8,974 nucleotides of DNA from Bacteroidales bacterium (GTDB taxonomy: Bacteria > Bacteroidota > Bacteroidia > Bacteroidales > WCHB1-69), in the NCBI GenBank assembly GCA_031272415.1, contig JAISTU010000185.1:1-8974 (forward strand). The letters run 5' to 3'. Below the pieces are notes generated by a model that was not told the DNA's origin, did no database searches, and saw only the letters and a list, made by a program, of their open reading frames with translations. Below are positions 4,519-8,974 of the stretch, one piece after another. The position numbers and the translations under genes were made by a program. How positions within the stretch are numbered: the stretch's first letter is position 1; each line of letters starts with the position of its first letter.

Positions 4519-7317
4519 TTATTTTTGTATTTTTTCTTTTAAAAATTTTGCGGTGTGTGATTTTTTGCATTTGAGCATGTCTTCTGGGGTACCTGTAAAG
4601 ATAATTTGACCTCCTTTGTCTCCACTTTCGGGTCCAAGGTCAATGAGCCAGTCAGCACATTTGATAAGTTCTAAATTATGCTCTATCACCAAAATAGTAT
4701 GTCCTTCCCGCAAAAGCAGTTCAAAAGTGTCGTACAATTTGGAAATATCGTGCACATGCAGTCCTGTGGTCGGCTCGTCAAAGATAAAAAGCATTGGCTG
4801 TCCAAAAGTAGATTTGGAAAGGAATGATGACAATTTGATGCGTTGAGCCTCACCGCCCGACAACGAAGATGACGACTGCCCCATTTGCAAATATCCCAGC
4901 CCTACACTTTGCATGGCTTTCAATATTTTAACAATATTTTCTGTATATTTATCTTGGGAACATTTTTTGAAAAAATCTACACCCTCATCAATGGACATTT
5001 CCAAAACATCTGCAATTGATTTTCCATTGATTTTGACATCAAAAACTTCTTCTTTAAATCGTTTTCCGTTGCATTCGTCGCATAGAACTTCCACATCAGA
5101 CATAAATTGCATGCCAATTTTGATATATCCTTCGCCTTGGCAGGTTTCACAACGCCCTCCCTCCACATTAAGCGAGAAAAATCCGGGTTTATACAGTCTT
5201 GCTTTGGAAAGCGGTTGAGCGGCAAAAATATCCCTAATATCGTTAAAAGCACCTGTATAAGTAACCGGATTTGAGCGAGATGAGCGTCCGATGGGCTTTT
5301 GGTCAACCATTTCTACCCCTTGCAAAAGGTGTAAATCGCCACAAATGAGCGTATTTTTGTCTCTTAATTTTTCGCTACTGTCAAAATATCGTTTCAATTC
5401 AGCGTACAAAACTTGATTGATAAGTGTTGATTTTCCGCTCCCTGAAACGCCCGTAACAACCGTAAAAACACCCAATGGAATTTCTACATTTACTCGCTTG
5501 AGATTGTGGCGATAAATGTTATTCATTTGAATTGAATGTTTAAATTTTCTACGCTGTTGAGGCACAGGAATACTTTTTTGACCGTTAATGTATTCTGCTG
5601 TAATACTGTTAGTTGCATTTTTTAAATCTTTAAATGCCCCTGAAAAAATAATTTCACCGCCATTTATGCCCGCCAACGGACCTACATCAATTATATAATC
5701 GGCAGAGCGAATAATATCCTCATCATGTTCGACCACAATGACGGTGTTGCCGATGTCTCTTAGTCTCTGTAAAAGTTTTATAAGTCTGTGAGTATCAATA
5801 CTATGCAATCCAACGCTGGGTTCATCTAAAATATACAAAGCCCCTGCCAAAGCACTGCCCAAGGAGGTCGCCAAGTTAATTCGTTGATACTCACCGCCGG
5901 AAAGTGTAGATGCAAGGCGATGTATGGTCAAATAAGGCAAACCTAAATCCAATAAAAACTGCAATCTGACGGTGATTTCTTTGAGCAAAAAATCGGCTAT
6001 TTTTTTCTCTGAATCTGTTGAAAATGTTAAACTTTGGAAAAAAGCAAACGCATCTTCCGCAGACAAAGAACAGAGTTCGGTAATGGATTTTCCGTTAATT
6101 TTTACATATTCCGCATCCGGTCTCAATCGGGAGCCTTTGCAATTGGGACAAGCCGTTTGTCCCTGAAAACGGCTCGCCAAAACACGAAATTGAATTTTGT
6201 AAGACTGCGTTTCCAACCACTCAAAAAACTTTGTAATTCCCGTAAAATGCTTATTTCCTGCCCATAAAAGGTCATAATGCTTCTGTGATAAATCGCAAAT
6301 GGGTTTATGGATAGGAAAATTGAATTTATGAGCCGAAAGCAACAGTTCGTCCTTAAAAATGCTCATCGTTTCGCCTCTCCAACAGGCAACTGCACCATCA
6401 TAAGCCGAAAGTGTTTTATCAGGGATGACCAAATCGGGGTCAATGCCCAGCGAAAGCCCTGTACCATTGCATTTTGGGCATGCACCGTAAGAATTGGTAA
6501 ATGTAAACATGTTCACATTGGGCTTGCAAAATGTCATGCCATCGGCTTGAAAATGATTTGAAAAATCAGTCTCTTTAATTACACCTTTTTCATTGATTAT
6601 CACGATTATACAATTACCATTTCCTTCAAAATAAGCCGTTTCTACACTGTCCGAAAGGCGAGTTTTATTTTCAGCATCATCTGAAGGCGTACATCTATCA
6701 ACTACCAATGAAATTTTGTCTTTGGAGGTGATTTTTTTCTTTAAACAATCATTGATTGAGAGGGTTTCTTTTTTGCAATATGCACGGCTAAATCCTTGAT
6801 TTTTAAGTATTTCCAACTTTTGTGTAACCGTTCTTTTTTCATCATACCAAAGCGGGGCTAAAATCATAATTTTGCAATTTTGAGGTGCATTTATTATAAA
6901 ATCAACCACGTCGCTGACACTATCCCGCTTTACCTCTCTGCCCGAAACGGGAGAATATGTTTTGCCCAAACGTGCATACAACAGTTTTATATATTCATAA
7001 ATTTCGGTAATTGTCCCCACCGTAGAGCGAGGATTGCGAGTAGAAATCTTTTGTTCAATCGCAATAGCAGGCGGAATACCTTGCACAAATTCAATAGTTG
7101 GTTTTCCGATTTTGCCAAAAAATTGACGTGCATAAGCATTGATGCTCTCAACATAACGCCGCTGCCCTTCAGCATAAATGGTATCAAAAACCAATGAAGA
7201 TTTACCGCTTCCCGATAAACCTGTTACCACAACTAATTGATTTGCAGGTATTTCTACATCAACATTTTTTAAATTATTGACCCTAATTCCTTTTAGTATA
7301 ATCGATTCATTGTCCAT
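4519..7317 (-). CDS. uvrA: Excinuclease ABC subunit A (UvrA), DNA damage recognition ATPase
   Basis: A full-length 932-aa protein (E. coli UvrA is 940). UvrA dimers scan DNA for bulky lesions and load UvrB in nucleotide excision repair. It has two ABC ATPase modules: Walker A GLSGSGKS (33-40) with signature LSGGE (472-476) and Walker B ending DEP (498-500), and Walker A GVSGSGKS (623-630) with LSGGE (819-823) and DEP (847-849). Other family marks are EGQRRYVES, AYARQF, RNPRSTVGT and PVTYTGAFNDIRDIFA. The C-terminal zinc module is intact (Cys723, 726, 746, 749). The N-terminal one is not: CPKC (280-283) is present, but the upstream CxxC is missing and only Cys264 remains nearby. ATG 7317 gives the family N-terminus. 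The gene starts 49 bp after the transporter stop with no obvious promoter between, so cotranscription is plausible. No SOS-like operator was recognised. Confidence 0.97.
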   Translation of the reverse strand: MDNESIILKGIRVNNLKNVDVEIPANQLVVVTGLSGSGKSSLVFDTIYAEGQRRYVESINAYARQFFGKIGKPTIEFVQGIPPAIAIEQKISTRNPRSTVGTITEIYEYIKLLYARLGKTYSPVSGREVKRDSVSDVVDFIINAPQNCKIMILAPLWYDEKRTVTQKLEILKNQGFSRAYCKKETLSINDCLKKKITSKDKISLVVDRCTPSDDAENKTRLSDSVETAYFEGNGNCIIVIINEKGVIKETDFSNHFQADGMTFCKPNVNMFTFTNSYGACPKCNGTGLSLGIDPDLVIPDKTLSAYDGAVACWRGETMSIFKDELLLSAHKFNFPIHKPICDLSQKHYDLLWAGNKHFTGITKFFEWLETQSYKIQFRVLASRFQGQTACPNCKGSRLRPDAEYVKINGKSITELCSLSAEDAFAFFQSLTFSTDSEKKIADFLLKEITVRLQFLLDLGLPYLTIHRLASTLSGGEYQRINLATSLGSALAGALYILDEPSVGLHSIDTHRLIKLLQRLRDIGNTVIVVEHDEDIIRSADYIIDVGPLAGINGGEIIFSGAFKDLKNATNSITAEYINGQKSIPVPQQRRKFKHSIQMNNIYRHNLKRVNVEIPLGVFTVVTGVSGSGKSTLINQVLYAELKRYFDSSEKLRDKNTLICGDLHLLQGVEMVDQKPIGRSSRSNPVTYTGAFNDIRDIFAAQPLSKARLYKPGFFSLNVEGGRCETCQGEGYIKIGMQFMSDVEVLCDECNGKRFKEEVFDVKINGKSIADVLEMSIDEGVDFFKKCSQDKYTENIVKILKAMQSVGLGYLQMGQSSSSLSGGEAQRIKLSSFLSKSTFGQPMLFIFDEPTTGLHVHDISKLYDTFELLLREGHTILVIEHNLELIKCADWLIDLGPESGDKGGQIIFTGTPEDMLKCKKSHTAKFLKEKIQK

Positions 7318-7366
7318 AATATGTAAAAATAATTTATATAAAACGAAATTTAGTAAAAAATATTGC

Positions 7367-8299
7367 TCAAAAAACAGATTTTTGTTTGCATTGGACGTTT
7401 TTTTTCTCTTTTTTTTCTGATTTTTGGCGGGCTAATTGATAACTGTTGAATAGATTTTGACAAATTACATACATGGCAGGCAAAACACAAGCCAAACCTG
7501 GCAAATATGTTTGTGCCATCCAAATGGCTAAAACGGTGTTTTTTTGTCCCAAAGATTGACCGCCTGCAACAGTGTCGCCATATTTTTTGCCAAAATATCT
7601 GCCCACCATAAATTGAATAATGCACAAAATGCCCGCAGTAATCGCCATAATAACAATTTGTCGGCTGTCAGAAGTATGCTCTTTGATAAATTTGATTGTC
7701 CTGCCTACCACAACAGTCAATGCAATTGCCCAAAGATAAAACGAAACAATGCCGCATTTGAGCAAAAATTGATTCACTTTTGGCAACAGTTTTTTGACCA
7801 ATAATGCTAAAAAAAGCGGTACAAACAACATCGGAAATATTTCCCTGAAAATTCTTAAAATAGATAAACCTGTTGCGGCAAAATCTATATCTTGTGGCGA
7901 AATAAATGCAAAATAAATGGGAGCAACCAAAGCCGTCATCAAATTGCATAAAAGCGTGTAAGTGAGCATAGTATTGAGTTTTGCTCCCAACATTGTTGCC
8001 ACCACTACCGCAGAAGTAGCAGTCGGTGCCAATATTAGCACTAATGCACCCTCCGCCAAGGGCTTGTCCCATTGATTGAGTAGAAAATAAACTAATAAAC
8101 TTATAACTACTTGAAAACCAAGTAAATACGCATAAAAAGAAGAGAGTTTGATATGTTTAATATCTACATTGCAACAAGTCAAAAAAAGCATTGCAGCAAT
8201 CAAATAAGGCACAATCGGACTCATTTTGCTGAAAGTATCATCAAATAAAAAGCCTAAAAGAATGGCTATCGGTAATACTAAACTCCTGTATTTCTGCAT
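7367..8299 (-). CDS. Bile acid:sodium symporter (BASS) family transporter
   Basis: A 310-aa, very hydrophobic inner-membrane protein with about nine or ten membrane spans. BASS features include the crossover-like APTATSAVVVATMLGAKLN (91-109), followed by LLCNLMTALVAPI (116-128), and the second-half motif GQKNTVLAIWMAQTYL (251-266), then PAMYVICQNLFNS. Family members move organic anions such as bile acids, pantoate or other carboxylates with sodium; the substrate cannot be told here. The C-terminal tail is cytoplasmic-like and strongly basic (KSEKKEKKNVQCKQK). ATG 8299 lies just 24 nt after the T-run of the tRNA-Gln terminator, so its promoter must lie in that short gap or transcription reads through from the tRNA unit; no good TAnnTTTG is visible. 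uvrA follows after 49 bp. Confidence 0.87.
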   Translation of the reverse strand: MQKYRSLVLPIAILLGFLFDDTFSKMSPIVPYLIAAMLFLTCCNVDIKHIKLSSFYAYLLGFQVVISLLVYFLLNQWDKPLAEGALVLILAPTATSAVVVATMLGAKLNTMLTYTLLCNLMTALVAPIYFAFISPQDIDFAATGLSILRIFREIFPMLFVPLFLALLVKKLLPKVNQFLLKCGIVSFYLWAIALTVVVGRTIKFIKEHTSDSRQIVIMAITAGILCIIQFMVGRYFGKKYGDTVAGGQSLGQKNTVLAIWMAQTYLPGLACVLPAMYVICQNLFNSYQLARQKSEKKEKKNVQCKQKSVF

Positions 8300-8322
8300 A
8301 TTATATAAAACATCTTATTCAC

Positions 8323-8356
8323 AAAAAAAATAACCGCGCTTAAAAAAGCACGGTTA
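8323..8356 (-). terminator. Intrinsic terminator downstream of tRNA-Gln
   Basis: Read on the reverse strand, TAACCG pairs with CGGTTA (8351-8356 with 8331-8336), then one C/A mismatch, then GCTT pairs with AAGC around an AAAA loop. A run of eight T follows (8330-8323). This is a classic hairpin plus T-tract, about 50 nt after the tRNA 3' end and before the BASS transporter start. Confidence 0.8.
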
Positions 8357-8408
8357 ACATATAAAACTTTTAAGTTTAACTTTATATCCTCAAGATGAAC
8401 AGAGAATG

Positions 8409-8479
8409 TTGTCCCACTAGGACTCGAACCCAGACATACAGAACCAGAATCTGCGGTGCTACCATTACACAATGGGACA
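8409..8479 (-). tRNA. tRNA-Gln (anticodon CUG)
   Basis: A 71-nt cloverleaf on the reverse strand. The acceptor arms TGTCCCA and TGGGACA pair fully, with discriminator A. The D-arm region contains AATGGTAGC. The anticodon arm GCAGA/TCTGT encloses loop TTCTGGT with anticodon CTG (forward strand 8445-8447). The T arm is CTGGG/CCTAG with loop TTCGAGT. The terminal CCA is not encoded. The acceptor start TGTCCCA is usual for bacterial Bacteroidota tRNA-Gln. It has its own upstream -7 box and a downstream terminator. Confidence 0.95.
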
Positions 8480-8531
8480 TTTAACCTTTTTTTATTAACT
8501 CTATGTACAGTAAAATAATGTAACCGTTTTA

Positions 8532-8539
8532 CAAAGATA
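8532..8539 (-). promoter_or_regulatory. Promoter -7 box of tRNA-Gln
   Basis: The reverse strand reads TATCTTTG, matching TAnnTTTG, about 52 bp before the tRNA 5' end. A TTTG lies 15 bp further upstream (8555-8558), closer than the usual -33 spacing, so the -33 element is uncertain in this A/T-tract region. Confidence 0.6.
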
Positions 8540-8658
8540 CACAAAAAAACAATACAAAAAGTTTTTTTGCAAAAAAAAATGTTTTATTTTTTTTGTTATT
8601 TTAATGTAAAATATTGATAATGAATTAAATACGTGAAAAAAAATATTTTTTTGCCTGA

Positions 8659-8694
8659 TTTTAGAACGTTTTTCTCCCAAAATGCAAAAAAAAT
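8659..8694 (+). repeat. Dispersed intergenic repeat, copy 3
   Basis: TTTTAGAACGTTTTTCTC followed by CCAAAATGC, eight A and T. It differs from copy 2 at two positions. It lies in the 388-bp gap between divergent tRNA-Gln and the exported-protein gene, about 30 bp before a -7 box. The rest of that gap (8480-8867) is AT-rich with no supported gene. Confidence 0.75.
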
Positions 8695-8724
8695 ACTTTT
8701 TAACTCTCCACAAAATAAAAAGTG

Positions 8725-8732
8725 TATTTTTG
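8725..8732 (+). promoter_or_regulatory. Likely -7 promoter box of the 3' exported-protein gene
   Basis: TATTTTTG in the context AAGTGTATTTTTGCA, like the elbB and ruvC boxes. It lies 135 bp before ATG 8868, which implies a long 5' leader of about 125 nt. A 9-codon frame (8758-8787) in that leader has no sign of function. Confidence 0.5.
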
Positions 8733-8867
8733 CATTGATAAAAAAAGTTAAAAAAAATGATTTTGCAGGCAACGAAATGGGGATAAAATCTATCATATAG
8801 TTGTACGCAATTTTGAATTGAATAAAAAAAAGTTATATAAGTTATAAAAAATAAAACAGATAAAGTG

Positions 8868-8974
8868 ATGAAAACAAAGAGATTAGCGTTAATTTCAGTG
8901 GCATTTTTAACCACAGTAAGTTTGAAGGCGCAAGTAACGCGTTATGTGTCAACAACGGGACCAACACCTGCTGC
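8868..8974 (+). CDS. Exported protein, N-terminus only (3' end outside window)
   Basis: Only 35 codons are visible. ATG 8868 begins MKTKRLALISVAFLTTVSLK, a standard signal peptide with predicted signal peptidase I cleavage after LKA, leaving a mature start QVTRYVSTTGPTPAA. Starts of the type YVSTTG after the signal are often seen in large Bacteroidota surface proteins with parallel beta-helix repeats, commonly type IX secretion cargo. That is only a suggestion, since no repeat or C-terminal sorting domain is in the window. The gene is transcribed away from tRNA-Gln and probably uses the TATTTTTG box at 8725. The short purine stretch before the start (GATAAAGTG) is not a clear ribosome binding site. 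Confidence 0.7.
   Translation, partial: MKTKRLALISVAFLTTVSLKAQVTRYVSTTGPTPA

Noticed and set aside
4616..7197. Several forward-strand open frames opposite uvrA
   Set aside because: They are shadows of the conserved UvrA coding sequence, and their translations show no family features.
8501..8914. Reverse-strand open frame rich in Phe, Ile and Lys across the gap after tRNA-Gln
   Set aside because: The translation is what A/T-run DNA gives by chance, and it overlaps the tRNA promoter, a dispersed repeat and the start of the exported-protein gene.

Overview
The window looks like chromosome from a low-G+C Bacteroidota, probably a Bacteroidales-type organism. The supporting signs are strongly AT-rich intergenic DNA, Bacteroidota-type -7 promoter boxes (TAnnTTTG) instead of sigma70 boxes, weak or absent Shine-Dalgarno sequences, a Bacteroidota-style Rhs core, small lipoproteins, and housekeeping proteins (ElbB, RuvC, UvrA) of the expected length. 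The assignment below phylum level is inference.

Layout. Positions 1-1501 hold the 3' end of an Rhs/YD-repeat polymorphic toxin gene. Its core ends at a DPTGE junction and is followed by a variable tip with an HELAE...H metallopeptidase-like motif. An overlapping gene, probably starting at GTG 830, encodes a protein with an exported or membrane-anchored N-terminus and is the candidate immunity protein. Positions 1596-3005 hold two forward housekeeping genes, elbB (DJ-1/PfpI superfamily) and ruvC (Holliday-junction resolvase), each with its own TATTTTTG promoter. Positions 3006-3510 are a gene-poor gap between convergent genes; it contains an 18-bp perfect inverted repeat 406 bp from end to end, resembling a MITE or an invertible segment. 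Positions 3511-4242 hold a reverse-strand pair of tiny lipoprotein genes that look like diverged paralogues. Positions 4519-8299 hold, on the reverse strand, a bile acid:sodium symporter (BASS) family transporter followed closely by uvrA. Further upstream on the same strand is tRNA-Gln(CUG) with its own promoter and a hairpin/T-run terminator. At 8868 a forward gene for an exported protein begins and runs off the window.

The known biology is ordinary: DNA repair (RuvC, UvrA), a transporter, a tRNA and a toxin/immunity locus. The most interesting parts are the uncharacterised Rhs tip with its apparently exported partner, the paralogous lipoprotein pair, and the structure of the intergenic DNA. 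That DNA has a roughly 36-bp element present three times, several 7-bp-periodic arrays at gene ends, a GC-rich hairpin cluster, and the 406-bp inverted-repeat segment.
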